From NCBI GenBank assembly GCA_027475525.1, contig JAMWFC010000058.1, positions 1,263,270-1,327,269 of the forward strand: a DNA stretch of 64,000 bases, in the 5' to 3' direction. The translations under genes were made by a program, and so were the position numbers. Shown here piece after piece: positions 24,126-36,444 of the stretch (position 1 is its first letter; every line of letters begins with the position of its first letter). The notes below the pieces were generated by a model. That model was given only the letters and a program-made list of their open reading frames with translations. It made no database searches and was not told the DNA's origin. This DNA comes from Macrolepiota albuminosa. Lineage: Eukaryota; Basidiomycota; Agaricomycetes; Agaricales; Agaricaceae.

Positions 24126-27100
24126 TCAGGCGTCTAAGGGGAAATTAATTGACTTCTAACACGCTGCATTGCTGACTCACAGTACGAAGTCCCTACCAAC
24201 ATGGTAGACAAACTTTGAAGCTGATCTTCGTTAAACATATACTGATCTTTGTGCCATGTGTCCTATTAGAAACAAGTTCAGCGATGCCATCGATGAGGTT
24301 CTATATTCTGGGCATACCTGATGAGTCTATGAACGTATCATGATGACACATTAGAGCCTAAGCACAGTCAAAGGAAGCGCGTACCTTCTTGAACTCGGAC
24401 GCGCATTTCCGAATCGTCGTAGAAATGGGGGGCGGGTCAGTGGCGTGAGGTGCCAAAACTTGCTCGGCGGAAATGCCATTAGGTACTGAGAATCCACGGT
24501 CATAGCCATGAGAAGCATACCTTCAGTAAGCGACGGTATCCATGGTTCGACGGAATATGGAAGACTTTCTATGAGAGCACACAATCCGAGGATTGCAGAG
24601 TGAAGAGATCGCAAGGATTCCGGATACGACGGGTCACGCCTAGGAGGCAGGGTAATTTTCCTAGTCAAGGCAACGAAGCGATCCTTGTGGGTGATTGTTG
24701 ATAACCAGATGGAAGAAGATAGATGGACAGCGGTGAACTCACCTTGAGGGGTAAAATGCTTTGACGCTGAGAACATCTGACCACTCCTGACAAAGCCTTG
24801 GATGCCATCTCCCTGACCTCAACATTCTCATCGCCCAGACATTCCAAAAGGACATCCATGATTTGTGTAGCGCCCTCCTCAGGAATTGATAGTAGGTTAC
24901 GATAGAAAAATACCACCAACGCCGGTAAAGCATGTAGGCGTATCCGCCACGACTGAAAAAAGCTCAATGGCTGGCGAGGTTATCATGTTGTGCTAAAGAT
25001 CTTACCTGAGATGACTTGATAGCAGATGAGAAATTGCTCAAAATCGCGGGAACGTACTCGGCCGGTGGCGATACGGCAGATAGTACATACAACACGGCAG
25101 AGCTATACATCTGCAGGTCTTGACTGTCATTGAGCTCTGACATGCGGAATATCTCAGGCCTGGGAAAAGGTGAAAATTCGAGAGACTTGACGACACTTTC
25201 ACTGAAGAACGCACATTAAGGGGATGATGTATGGGAACACCAAACATGCCTGAGCCCCATGGGCTGCAACCCAGATCCACTGAAGTACTACAAAATATAT
25301 AAGCACCCATCCAAGAAGGATTAGCAGTCTATAAGATAGAAAAGACGAACAAGTCAAACCAACTTTATCGTACTGTAATCTGACTTGAGAATGTTGTACA
25401 AATGACGAGTTACGGAGGAAATACCTCGGATTGGCTAACACGCGGTGGTGCAAGACGCGTTTCCCGCCAGTATGGTAGCTTTTCTTGAATGGCGAGGACA
25501 TGTTTAAGATAGTTTGCTTGGCTGAACAACTTGTAAGTTCAAGCTCTCGCACAAATAAACCTTGAATGGCGAGGACATGTTTAAGATAGTTTGCTTGGCT
25601 GAACAACTTGTAAGTTCAAGCTCTCGCACAAATAAACTTCCAATATTACCGGATAGAGAGTGGGTCGTCAGAGGTTGTACAGGCGCGTAGGAATGCCTCA
25701 ATGGATGGATATACAGGCCGCCAATGGTTCCTCACGAGGGTAGAAAGGTTTTGACATATATGTAATCTTATCTATTCCAAAGCTTGGTGAACTTTCTCCC
25801 TCAGATTAAACAGAACATACGTCGGCATAGTCGGTATTTGCATTTTCGAAAAAGAGCTGGATATATTTATCCGCTTTCGCGTTGAAGAAGATCCCAAGAC
25901 TCTCGATGAGAATGCCAAGAATTGTCATAGATTTGCTCACTGATCAGTTAGCTTGATATTCTGAACGAAAGGTCCTGAAACGACTGACTGGCGAAGGCAG
26001 AATCCCCCCTAAATTCGAGCGGCAGTGCCAACACCCAATCTATCATGGCCCGATTGCGACGCGGATCGAGTTTCCGCAATTGATACTATTCAATGTGACC
26101 GAGGTCCAGAAATATAGAAAACGAAACCTTACATGAAAGAATGTTTCCCAGAACGAGATAGTGTCAGGCTTTATCTGCACAATGATTTTATTCAGTCTGG
26201 ACATAGTCCATGTCCATAAATCATTAAGAAGTGCTTTAGGCCAATGTTTAGAGCCTGAAAAGATTCTGAGACGCGGCTTTGTATAATAAGTAACCTTAAC
26301 ACGAACCACGCAACACTCCGCTAAGTACTTCCGCACTTGCGCGCTGTTTGAATTTGTCCGAATCGTTCAAAGAAGTGTCGATGTTGGCCAGGAGGTTTTC
26401 AAGCCCATCATGTTCTAGAACTTTGACTGTGATACGTCAATTTTTTTGCTTACACCAACGACGGTAGAGAGTACTTGCCCAAACTTTTAATAAAGAAGAT
26501 GTTCTCCTTTCGTAGCTCAATGGTTCCTCCGGATTTTCCAGATTCTTGCCTCCAGAGTGTTAATAGTTTCGTATAGTAATCCGAATTCAAGATGACTTCA
26601 CGAATGACGGTCAAGCACGGTTGTGATGCTGGTTCGAATTCTATCCCTGAAGAGTCTTCTACAGCTCTATAAGCTTTGATCTTCGAAGTCCAAGCCAGGA
26701 AGCCGGTTCTAATCTTGTCAACATAGAGGCCCCTGGGAAGAGTTATTGAATTGATCAAACACTTACAGGAATAGGAACTTACCCGGTAGATTCGAGAGAC
26801 TCATCAAAACTAAGCATGAAGTTTTCAGAATTTGTGATCTCTAGATCCTGCGCCAATGGATTGCGCCATTCATCAAGCCATAGTTCCTCCGTAGACATCG
26901 AGTAGCTCCTGAATTTGATGAATGTCAGCACCTTGACGACAGCCCTGAGATCACATTAGCTCAGACCGGTTTCACAGCGAAAATGCTTTACTTTTGAGCA
27001 GTGTAACGAATGGTTGGCTGAGGGCTTAAAGCCTGTTCCATGAAGAACCTGACCACTTCTGGAGGGGTTACGGCATCCCGGCGGAGCAAGCCAAGTAGAA

Positions 27101-30100
27101 ACTGTGATGCCATTTGTACATATCGCCACTGGAGACGAAGAATCAGTGGATGCAGCGAGATCATTGGAATTTGTTACATGAGTCGTTGGTCGAACGGCAA
27201 CCGCAAGAATAGAGAAGAATCAGTGGATGCAGCGAGATCATTGGAATTTGTTACATGAGTCGTTGGTCGAACGGCAACCGCAAGAATAGAGACACCTGGT
27301 TCATCATTACAAACATGGCTGCTTCGTAGAGCTTTTGTGTCTTACAGCGTTGTCATAAATTTCACCTCTTTTGGATATTCTGATTGAGGTTTTGTCTACC
27401 GCCGCTTTCAATAGCTGCTGGTTCACCAACGCGGAAGAAAATTCAAGGGATAAGTCCTCTAAAGCGGCATCTACGCCCGGAGTAGCCAACGAATAGGCGT
27501 CGGTATGCACAGCTTCTTCTGGCATGTGAGCCAAACAGTCTCCAGCAACGTTATTGACAAGTTTTTGTATCGAAGGCTTACAAGCGAAACATTAAAAAAA
27601 TCAGTTTTCTGGAAGAAAAGGGAACGCACTTTTTCTTCGTGTTGGCAGTCAAGAAGGGAAAGCAAATAGCGGTTATGGAAACCCAGGTCTAAATACATTT
27701 TAGTGCAAGTATGACAGAGTCACAGTCTTCCTTACCGTCAAGAGCATATGCAGCTGCAGAAAATCAAAAAAATGACGGTTATGTAAAAAAAAATGAACCT
27801 ACCTGTGCCTTTGTTCCAGAGAAGGTACAAGGCCCCCTTCATTCTGTCGGGGTCACTTCCTTTTCCTAAAGCATCAAAAATAGAGGGAAGGATGAACCGA
27901 GTTGATCGAATGTAGTACTAATTGTAATCAGGAGATGGCCTGGACCAGAAACCATCTAGACTTACACAGCAAACGTTATTAAGAACATTTTGTGCTTGTC
28001 TGCGTCCAGTTGGATTAACATTCGCATAAACTAACTCAGACATGGCTGACTGACCTTCTAACTCTCGTGTATGGAGAAAGTGATAATTCTACCAATTCCC
28101 GGAGAAGTCTATCATCAAGGGCAGATCGACGTCGATATAGAGAGTGCATGTAGACACGGCCGCTATGGTAGACCTGTGCCCGCTTTAAGAATACCAGACG
28201 GGAATTTTCCCTCTGCTTGGCCCAGAAACGATTGGCACTACTCCAAAGTGATGAGTTATGGTAGGTCAACAAAGAAATGCTTCCTCACTCTCTGGCTTGT
28301 TCGTAGTTCTTTTGCAAAGAGTCAAAATCGCTCCTGTTCAAACCGTAGCCGAGCATGAAGGTATCAATGGCTCGCGTTACTCCTATGACAGCATCAATGT
28401 GATCTTCGCTGCCAATTTTCTGTCGCAAGGCAAAGGCCGCTCTTTGACACATATCGCCGTATCGTAGCCTGTAGGCTGCAGCTTTCTGATAACGATGATC
28501 ACTGGCGTCCTCCAAAGTAAAGCCGGCTTTCACATCAAGCGACGCTACAATCATCTCTGCCAACTCGATTTCATTGAGACAGGGATTGACAACGTCCTTC
28601 GGTTGTTCCTTGAAAAAGGTAGATAGACCGCCCCAGATGGCTCTACAGACATACAAGTACCTTCAAAGCAGCATTATACAGACATGTCCATAGGAAAACG
28701 TGACAACCTACCGACAAAAGTCATTTCGATCCGCATTGTCCCATCTAGGAATGGATTTGAGCAAAGTTTCGACCTTATCGGTGGCAGGGAGGAAGACATG
28801 ATCAAGAATTTCGAAAACGAAGTCAACTTCATCGCTGTTCGGAACTGGGTTGTGTAGGTGTGGAAAAATGAGTCTAATCATCGCGTATCCCAAGATACTC
28901 ACCATGCCATTCAATCGCAACATCTTCAGGGTTGTAAAGACGTCCCCAATGTATGTTGTGGTCCTTATTGAATTCTATTATCTCAGATATTAGACACAGA
29001 ATTGAAACTAGCTCCAAAACAATACCTGGATCGTCCCAAACGTCAGAATTTACGAAACGACTGTTGGTCGGATAGATTTCCGCAAGGGTGTGAAGGGTTC
29101 GCGTGATTAAGCGTCCCGTACTGGTGTACCCTCGTTCGCTTCTAGTTTTATCAATCAGGAGCATGAAGAGGCTGAGAATTTGTTGCTTGTAATTCAACAA
29201 CTTGAGTGACAAGACGGTCAATACTACAGATAAAAATTTCATTAAGAACTTACAACATTTCCACCAAATCCCAAGCATCCGCGTAGAATGGAGAGGTCTG
29301 GTGGAGGTCAGGACAGCAATCTGGCGGTTGACAGCAAAACTTACTCCAATGCAAAGTAGTGTCAGAGGGGATAGCAGCATGCGAAGATGTAGTCCTGACG
29401 CTTGACGCTCCATGCTTGATTTCTTCTTCAATTTGTAAAATACAGTGATGTAGAAATTTAGACATTGTCTTGTGGGGTTTGACCCTTGCCATACATGCGA
29501 TGAGCTGACCAAATGCAGTGACAGCATTTGACTTCGCGTTCGTTGTTGCATAGTCGTAAAGAAGGTTCAGGACGAGGTCGAAGAGCTCGTCAGATAGATG
29601 AAGGCAGACGACGTCCATCATGGCTTTGATCGACTTGAGAACACCTTCTTCTTGTTTGCCTCCGGTGATGTTCCGTCTTCCACCTTCTTCGGGCAGGTTT
29701 TCGTACAGAGCAAGAATACGTCTAACGAGTGATGTGACCCAATCTGAATCGCCAATCAGAGAAGGTTTGGCAGTATGGATCATCGTCACCTGCAAAACTC
29801 GCGGTAGTATCCCGCACGATAGATCGTGATTCTTCTTTGCTCAATAAAGGCACATCTGTATCAGTGGCCTGTCTTTCGTCGAAATCATTTTCCATGATAG
29901 CATTTGTATCGTTTGAGTAGGATATCCCAGAAGAAAATTTAGTCAAGTCGCCGAGTTTGATATGCTGGACTACGGAGACTATGAACATAGTTGTACACAT
30001 AGTCTTTGATGGGTCATTCTGTAAGCATGACTTAGTGCTCTGATGCTGACAGTCAGGGAATGTTGATACACACGAGATCGATACCCGGTATACACAGTTC

Positions 30101-32219
30101 AAGGAGGGGAACGAGGTGCCTTTGTCCGCCAGACCACGTACTTTCCGAGACTAGGGGAAGAGCAACCCCGGCAAGCATATTCAACACAGCAGTTGTACGG
30201 TGTGTCTCATTTACTACCTCAAGTCCACCGTAAGCACGCTCCAAGAGCTCCGGCATTATCATTTCTGGCTCAAGGATTGCCATGACTCGTAAAGAGCTCT
30301 GTGCATAGCTTGCACTAGTTGCGCCTTTGGAGAACATGGCAAGCAATGCTGGGGTGCGGAGAATCGCCACAAAACCTTTTCGGATTGCCGGAGTCAGACG
30401 ACGCGTCTGAACACATAGATTGATGACCATTAATTAGATCAACGACGATCGCTGCACAATGCTCACCACGGGAGTTCTGCAGGACTCCTGCTGCTCCTCT
30501 TTAATACGCTTTATAAATTCAGCTGCCAATCGATGCAAGAAGGCGGTCAGCTTTTTAGTATGTCAATGACAATGAGTAAAAAGACAATCTCAGATGCTCT
30601 ATTCATACCGCGCTGGTCCATTGTCCGGCGTTGGACGGATGGAAAAACGATTCCGTGCTTGTGATCACGCGATCTAGCGAGCCAAGAGCTCTGGAACCAG
30701 CCACATAGCCTTTCTGGTTTATGTCACCATCAACTGCCATGGAGTAGACTAGAACCTTGGCGAAAGCGCCTAACAAAGTAGATGAAAATTTGAAGAAAGC
30801 CACGGAGGCTTTCAATGGAACGCACTGAATCGATTGATGGTCTTCTTGATCCTCAAGGAGTCCTTATCCGACAAGATGTCCGCATGGCTGGCGGTTGTCG
30901 AGGCACCCTGAAGGAAGGTCGTTGAGATACATAAGAGTCCTTATCCGACAAGATGTCCGCATGGCTGGCGGTTGTCGAGGCACCCTGAAGGAAGGTCGTT
31001 GAGATACATAACTGATTCTGATTAAAACAAGCGTTTGTTACCTGCGTTGCACCAACGGGAATATCTATAAGACACTGATGAACTCGATATATCACGACGG
31101 AATCAGCTCGGCTTACTCATCGAATTTAAACCTTTTCCAATCAGGACCTGCCATTCTGCATGAGTCCAGATTCCAACGTCTTTCCACTGCGCGCCACTCT
31201 TCTCGTTAGCTTCTCTATCTAATCCAGCAATATGTTCTTCTGACAGTAAGCCTGCTAGTTCGAGTAATCTATCGTCAATTACAGATGAATTGAAGGCCTC
31301 CCAGATCTTGAAAAGAGCAGGGATATAAAGATTCGTGTGGGTTATTGGAAGGAATGATGTCATGACCGGCACCATGGATAATACAGTCTGCATAAGGAGG
31401 GTTAATCACAAATCAACGATAACGATCACAATAAACCACTAGCATCTTCGGTTAGAAGAGGCAAGAACGTCTCTAGCATTTCAGGGATCTCTTGTGCAGG
31501 AAAATACCGTTTACACTGTTCAGCGACGTATAGAAAGATATTTACGACATTGCGGCTGTTGGTGAATGATATTTATTTGAAGGCTCTAGATGATATATGG
31601 ACAACATACGTATCGTCCTGGATTCGTTTCTTCGGCCATAGTTCTTTCTGCAAGGCTCGCCACAGAGGTTTCCAAGGGAGTTCAAGATCGGTAGATTCCA
31701 ACTTGCGCTCAGAACCTGGTTTGTTGGCCAGTAGACGAGAAAGCATGTCTGTCCAACTTCGAATAACTCGAGGTTCCACTCCAGGTATCAGGGACAATTC
31801 ATAATACAGACGAACCAACTTAGCACGCGTCGATTTGGGCATAGGATAGCGCATCAAAAGCCAACTATAGCAGATAAGGTTTTCATAATTTTCATGGGAG
31901 AATAAATGAGATAGACATGCCAGTGAAGCATTCCATCCCAAGTGCTCAGGACGAGCCAGTTTTGCGTTTTGGCAGCAATGTATATCTTGCCCGCAATCTC
32001 TTCTAACTTTCGATGCATTTCGTCCACGGATTCGGTTACATATGGCACGGAAGCGAGATAGCTCTGGAGCGACGCAAGCTGCTTCTCATAATCCGACAAT
32101 GATACGGATTCGATAGGGGTGTCAGTCATTGAAAAGTCGTTCTCCATGCTGGCATTCGGCGTTTGGAGGGATGCGACGATTGGTTCTGTGAGTTCAGGAA
32201 TAGAATGAAGTTGCGCCAT
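24126..32219 (-). CDS. BLM10: Proteasome activator BLM10/PA200
   Basis: Giant HEAT-repeat activator that caps the 20S proteasome and opens its gate independently of ATP and ubiquitin. The coding span of about 8 kb with many short introns fits a protein near 1,900 residues. Family landmarks are near the N terminus (LLMRYPMPKSTRAKLVRLYY, LELPWKPLWRAL), with ADRNDFCRYLYV and a helical-repeat body further on. The tail reads YMFNEDQLQSLSTMLVG and ends TSYYA, a C-terminal HbYX-type motif (Y-Y-A) that docks into the 20S alpha ring. The last two residues are completed by an 8-nt final exon (24126-24133) behind a 47-nt intron (24134-24180). The start at 32219 gives MAQLHSIPELTEPIVASLQ. Three perfect 77-bp duplications (25484-25637, 27137-27292, 30858-31011) interrupt the exons or splice sites. 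They are probably assembly artifacts, so the gene is unlikely to be really broken. Confidence 0.9.
25484..25637. repeat. 77-bp perfect tandem duplication 3
   Basis: Bases 25484-25560 are repeated exactly at 25561-25637, inside a BLM10 exon (region encoding LFSQANYLKHVLAIQ). A second copy adds 77 nt and shifts the frame. Confidence 0.97.
27137..27292. repeat. 77-bp perfect tandem duplication 4
   Basis: Bases 27137-27213 recur exactly at 27214-27290 in BLM10; two further bases match by chance after the second copy. Period is 77. Confidence 0.97.
30858..31011. repeat. 77-bp perfect tandem duplication 5
   Basis: Bases 30858-30934 recur exactly at 30935-31011 in BLM10. The unit spans an intron acceptor and the start of the next exon (GASTTASHADILSDKD), so acceptor and exon start are both doubled. 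Confidence 0.97.
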
Positions 32220-32406
32220 GAGAGAGGAATTACAGAGGAAACTGACTGATCAAACGATGCTATATACAGATTTCAAAGGATGACGCGTCAAGAGCGAAGA
32301 ATAGCCTTAGTCGTGATCACACGCTTGCAAGACGCGCAAGCCTAATCAGTGACGACACGTGGGTCATTGGGATTTCCCTCCTTTCGACATCACAAATTTA
32401 ACACAA
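32220..32406. promoter_or_regulatory. Divergent promoter BLM10 / AIM18 with TGACGCGTCA palindrome
   Basis: The start codons of BLM10 (-) and AIM18 (+) are 187 bp apart. A perfect 10-bp palindrome TGACGCGTCA lies at 32281-32290. It contains the ACGCGT core bound by MBF-type factors and its half-sites (TGAC/GTCA) resemble bZIP sites. An imperfect GTGATCAC palindrome follows at 32313-32320. Binding by any particular factor is inference. Confidence 0.5.
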
Positions 32407-33441
32407 ATGTTCCGTTTTCTCCAACCTCTCGCACGCGCCACGCGTGCTCAAAGCGGCTTCCTGGCTATTTCCTCGTCTCGTGCTTTTGACTCAACGAATC
32501 GATCCAGATATACGAGGCGCCGCTTACTGTGGGGTTACGCAGCCGTCGCTGTCTCAACTGCTACACTTTTGGGTTTTGGGAGCCCTATCCATCTAGATGC
32601 TGACGCCACGACTGCCGCTGACGATATTGTGGGTTCGTGAGATTATACTCTCATTGACCTAACATCAAACTTGCTTCACAGTGGACCCTGCAACGTCTAT
32701 TGAATTTCCAAAAAGCATGCGTATTCCGTCCAAAATGAAAATTCCTACGATGACTCTCGTTGGTTTTGGAGTACGAACTGTCTCATTCCTGGGAATCAAA
32801 GTTTACTCAGTCGGATTCTATGCAGACCTGGAAAACCCCAATCTTAAGGTCAGCAGTTAGGTATTTACTAATGTCTGTGATCCGTCTAACGTTCTTAGAT
32901 CTCTCAAAACATGACATCACACGAGAAAATCGAAGAGATTGTGCGGAACTCTGCATGCGTAATCAGAATCGGTGCGTTTCAATCATCTATCATTGCTTTA
33001 TCATGGCTGAAATCTCATTTAGTTCCTGTGCGGACGACATCCTACACTCACCTGCGTGATGCCTTCATGCGAGCATTGCAAGCCAGAATGACTTTAGGAA
33101 AGAAGAATGGTACCATATCGGAAGAGGACGCCATCGTTATCGCGTCGCCATTACGGAAGCTTAAGTCCCTCTTCCCGAATTCACCTTTTGAAAAACATAC
33201 TCCGTTGGATATCTTTCTATCTGCGCCTTCGCATGAACGACAGCGAACATTAGTATTCAGGGATCTTGGTTCTATTGAAAATGACTGGGTGGCCACAGAA
33301 TTTGTCTTACATTACTTCGAGGGAGCAGGCCCTAGTCCCGTTGTGCGTTTGGTTTACCATATATCTCCACGAATGCTGATGTATCTTTGTCCTCAGCTAA
33401 AGAAATCTGTTGTGGATGGCCTAGAATCATTTCAAAAATGA
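32407..33441 (+). CDS. AIM18: Chalcone-isomerase-fold mitochondrial protein AIM18/AIM46 family
   Basis: Mitochondrial protein with a chalcone isomerase-like fold; in yeast the family affects mitochondrial inheritance and its biochemical role is unsettled. The N terminus is rich in Arg/Ser/Ala (MFRFLQPLARATRAQSGF), as a presequence should be, followed by a membrane-like segment (LLWGYAAVAVSTATLLGFG). After an intron come IPTMTLVGFGVRTVSFLG and IKVYSVGFYADLENPNLK, the chalcone isomerase signature. Then come RDAFMRALQARM, LKSLFPNSPFEKHTPLDIFL, RTLVFRDLGSIENDWVATEF and LKKSVVDGLESFQK. Introns fit at about 32636-32681, 32848-32900 and 32971-33021. The 77-bp duplication 6 (33401-33554) starts in the last codons and runs past the stop, so the protein is unaffected. 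Confidence 0.88.
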
Positions 33442-33554
33442 CCCCTTTACATTAATGCTCCCGAGACGATCTCAATGAGAAATCTGTTGTGGATGGCCTA
33501 GAATCATTTCAAAAATGACCCCTTTACATTAATGCTCCCGAGACGATCTCAATG
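33401..33554. repeat. 77-bp perfect tandem duplication 6
   Basis: Bases 33401-33477 recur exactly at 33478-33554. It covers the last codons, the stop and the start of the 3' UTR of AIM18; the first copy supplies the stop, so the reading frame survives. Confidence 0.97.
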
Positions 33555-33972
33555 TGCCATCATTACAGATGACTGAGAAATGGGCTGTATATCAGGCACA
33601 GGTCAAAACTTAATAATTTAATGACAGTCTTGCTTTGTAGTTAGCACAGAGTTTGACTGGATCTAGATCTAAATTTCGACGAGCCAGAGTTTCAGTGAGA
33701 CTCGCGCTTGATTGTCATAGTACTTGAACGTAGATTATATCGTCGTGTTACTCAATAGCATTCGCAGATAAAAAGTCCAACTCCTGGCTGTTCGCATGAT
33801 TTCGTTGATTTTGGTATGCAAGGCAAGGAGTCTATTGTTTGCATGAATCAGCGTCTTGATAAAATCCTGTGGGAAGGAACATATGTTTGGCTAAATGTCC
33901 GTCTTCCTTGCCATTCAGAATCAGGCAGTGATGGTGGCAGCTCAACGGCATTGAACAATCACCATTTGAGAA

Positions 33973-34440
33973 TAACCTTGAGAGCCCCATTCACGTTTTT
34001 TTCTCAATGCTGCGCCAATCCAAGTCGATCAAGAAGACCGTCACGTCATCGGACTGAAATGCAGGCGACAAAGCACTTTTGGAACCAGGATCATCGACAA
34101 GGGCAGAGAAGAGCAAATTGTTTTCTTGAAGCCGTCGGTCTTATGTGAAGCTGACTTTTTTCCGTTGTCACCATACCGATGATAAGAAGGTCGGTCATGG
34201 CAAGTATCTGTGGCTTGGATCGACCACACGGTGGTATCCATGACGCGTCCAAGTAGACGCCATATCATCCCGGTACGTATTTCACTGAAATTGGTCGTAG
34301 ACCAAGATCCCATGGGAGCTCAATCCCGATATGACGCCATATCATCCCGGTACGTATTTCACTGAAATTGGTCGTAGACCAAGATCCCATGGGAGCTCAA
34401 TCCCGATATGTTGTCCGTCCCAGATAGCACCATCAAATCC
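33973..34440 (-). CDS. Uncharacterised exon(s) on the minus strand
   Basis: Not recognised. The 3' part has a strongly protein-like frame (LQENNLLFSALVDDPGS, then ALSPAFQSDDVTVFLIDLDW), ending at a TGA near 33995. Upstream, frames reading FDGAIWDGQHIGIELPWDLG and WRLLGRVMDTTVWSIQATD are also plausible. They are separated by frame changes that may be introns, and they are cut by 77-bp duplication 7 (34256-34409). I could not assemble a full model or find a start. It may be the 3' end of a small gene or a decayed copy. Confidence 0.35.
34256..34410. repeat. 77-bp perfect tandem duplication 7
   Basis: Bases 34256-34332 recur exactly at 34333-34409 (one extra matching base follows). It lies in the uncharacterised minus-strand exon region. 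Confidence 0.97.
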
Positions 34441-34822
34441 CAACTGTGACCTATGCGCCTGCATCAGTGACATTTACCAGTGAGTATCAGTACGAGCACA
34501 AGACATGCCCATGCAACATCAATAGACATAGAAAATACATAACCTTAATTCTGTCATGGATATATACTGGCCCCCTAACTCGTAACCCGTCATCTTAACG
34601 AGTCAATTACCAATTGATTGGTTGACAATTCTGGCGCTCGAAAACCAGATGAGTGATTGAGGCGGGGGAGTGAAGTTGATTACTCACTTACTAGACGATT
34701 AGATACCGATTATATCATATCTGGCACTGGCATGTTTGAGTATTTGCGTTTGTGTAAAATCGAGCTCGCGTTTTTCTTGGAAGGGTAATACTCAGCGCTA
34801 CTTACCTCTGCAAAGTTCTGCG

Positions 34823-36222
34823 ATGCGTTATCTATGCGTGGCCCATCGCTCACCCTTACTTGCACGTTCATTGTTCAGACGCCCTTGCATTTTTGTGCTT
34901 TCCAAAAGAAAATATGCAACGCACAATGAAACATACAAGCCATTGACCCAATCTTTGGATACGAGACAGCGGACTATCCCAAGGCCAGACAGTGTTGGAC
35001 CTTTTCAGCTGGGGATTTCGCAATCGTCGTTGAAGAAAGGAGAGCGGGTGCAGAAGTGGTCCGAGCTTAGCACTGGTGGAAAATGTGTGTTTCGTCGATG
35101 CGTGACCTACAGGACGTGTATCTGGTGCAGAAGTGGTCCGAGCTTAGCACTGGTGGAAAATGTGTGTTTCGTCGATGCGTGACCTACAGGACGTGTATCT
35201 AAACTGCTTTTAACCAGTAATGCGAACTACTGCTAGGACAACAAATCTAGCAGTAATATTACTAGGAGCTGGTCTTTTTGCCCTCCTTGGATATTCTCTC
35301 ACGACGGAGTTATTCTCAAAAAACTCACCAACAGTCCTCTACGGAGATGCCTGTGAACGTATCAAGGCATCTTCAAAGGTGTGTTTCAGTTCGGTGCTGA
35401 TATACTCAAGCCTTATTGTTCGTAGGTCGCAAAGTATCTTTCCGGACCGCTGTCCTTTCACAACAGCCCTCCTTCAGCGATTCGGCCTCGGCACCGTGAC
35501 CGTCATGTCATTTCCCAAATCATGGTTGATGCACACGGACAAGAGCATATGATTATGACCTTTTACATTCATGGACAACCTCCAGGATCTAGTGTTGTTC
35601 CTTCAGTAGATGCATCATACCTTGAAACCGCGACGAATTGGACAAAGCTGAAATTAATACAAGCATCAGAACTTACTCTCGATGAATCACTCGAATGGTC
35701 GAAAGAATATGCTCGCATTATGTGGGATAAAACAAGACGATTATTCAAGTATCTGGCTGGATCACCTTTGCCACCGCCACCTCTTCCTACTCAACAGAAT
35801 CAAATTTCTGAACCCAGCAAAGCTGAAGAGAGTAGCACCTGGACTTTTGCAGGGATGTTCTCAGCATTACGAGGATCCAAGGGCTCTTCTTCACGCGCAG
35901 AGTCAAAACGCACACCAGACGGACAGGTATTTACTGAAGGCGAAGTTCATGCCGACCTCGTGCGGGTAAGTCGTCTGAATCTGTGTGCTCAAGACAGAAT
36001 AATAGTAACTATGTGGCAGAACAAAGATGGTTACTTCGTTTTCCGATACTTACTCATCGACATTCCAAGTAAGCACAGGTTACCTGAATCCAGATGATAT
36101 AATTTCTTAATTTTCAATTAACAGACTCGAGGGAACGAAACCCAATACGAATATTTGTGGAACGAACGCCAGGGGTACGGGAGAATGAACCTGTCATGCG
36201 ATGGAGTAATTCGTACCAGTAA
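34823..36222 (+). CDS. TIM21: Mitochondrial inner-membrane translocase subunit TIM21
   Basis: Component of the TIM23 presequence translocase that contacts the TOM complex from the intermembrane space. It begins with an Arg-rich presequence (LLARSLFRRPCIFVLSKRKY). After the linker GPFQLGISQSSLKKGERVQK comes an intron, then TARTTNLAVILLGAGLFALL GYSLTTELF (single membrane span). The soluble Tim21 fold follows: SPTVLYGDACERIKAS, VDAHGQEHMIMTFYIHG, a Pro-rich insert, and NKDGYFVFRYLLIDIP. Near the C terminus are IRIFVERTPGVRENEPVMRW and the end NSYQ. The first intron and the exon before it are doubled by 77-bp duplication 8 (35047-35200). If that is collapsed, exon 1 ends GGK and the acceptor is just before 35219. 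A long Pro/Ser insert (about 35760-35900) is specific to fungal members. Confidence 0.87.
35047..35200. repeat. 77-bp perfect tandem duplication 8
   Basis: Bases 35047-35123 recur exactly at 35124-35200. The unit spans the end of TIM21 exon 1 and its intron donor, so the donor site is present twice. Confidence 0.97.
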
Positions 36223-36290
36223 ATCTATATATCTGTTGTGTCACTCTTCACAATACGTTGAACACCGCCAAAAGGTGTATATGTAGCGTT

Positions 36291-36444
36291 AGAATAAAAG
36301 ATCAATCTCCAAAGAGTTTCTGAACACGCTTGAGGATGGAATCTTTGGAGGGATCTAAAGTTGATAGAGAATAAAAGATCAATCTCCAAAGAGTTTCTGA
36401 ACACGCTTGAGGATGGAATCTTTGGAGGGATCTAAAGTTGATAG
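36291..36444. repeat. 77-bp perfect tandem duplication 9
   Basis: Bases 36291-36367 recur exactly at 36368-36444. The unit contains the last exon of VMA7 with its stop codon. Reading on the minus strand, the right-hand copy is reached first and terminates the gene normally. Confidence 0.97.

Noticed and set aside
24351..30815. Separate small genes in the BLM10 region
   Set aside because: They are individual exons of one long gene, cut by introns and by the 77-bp duplications.
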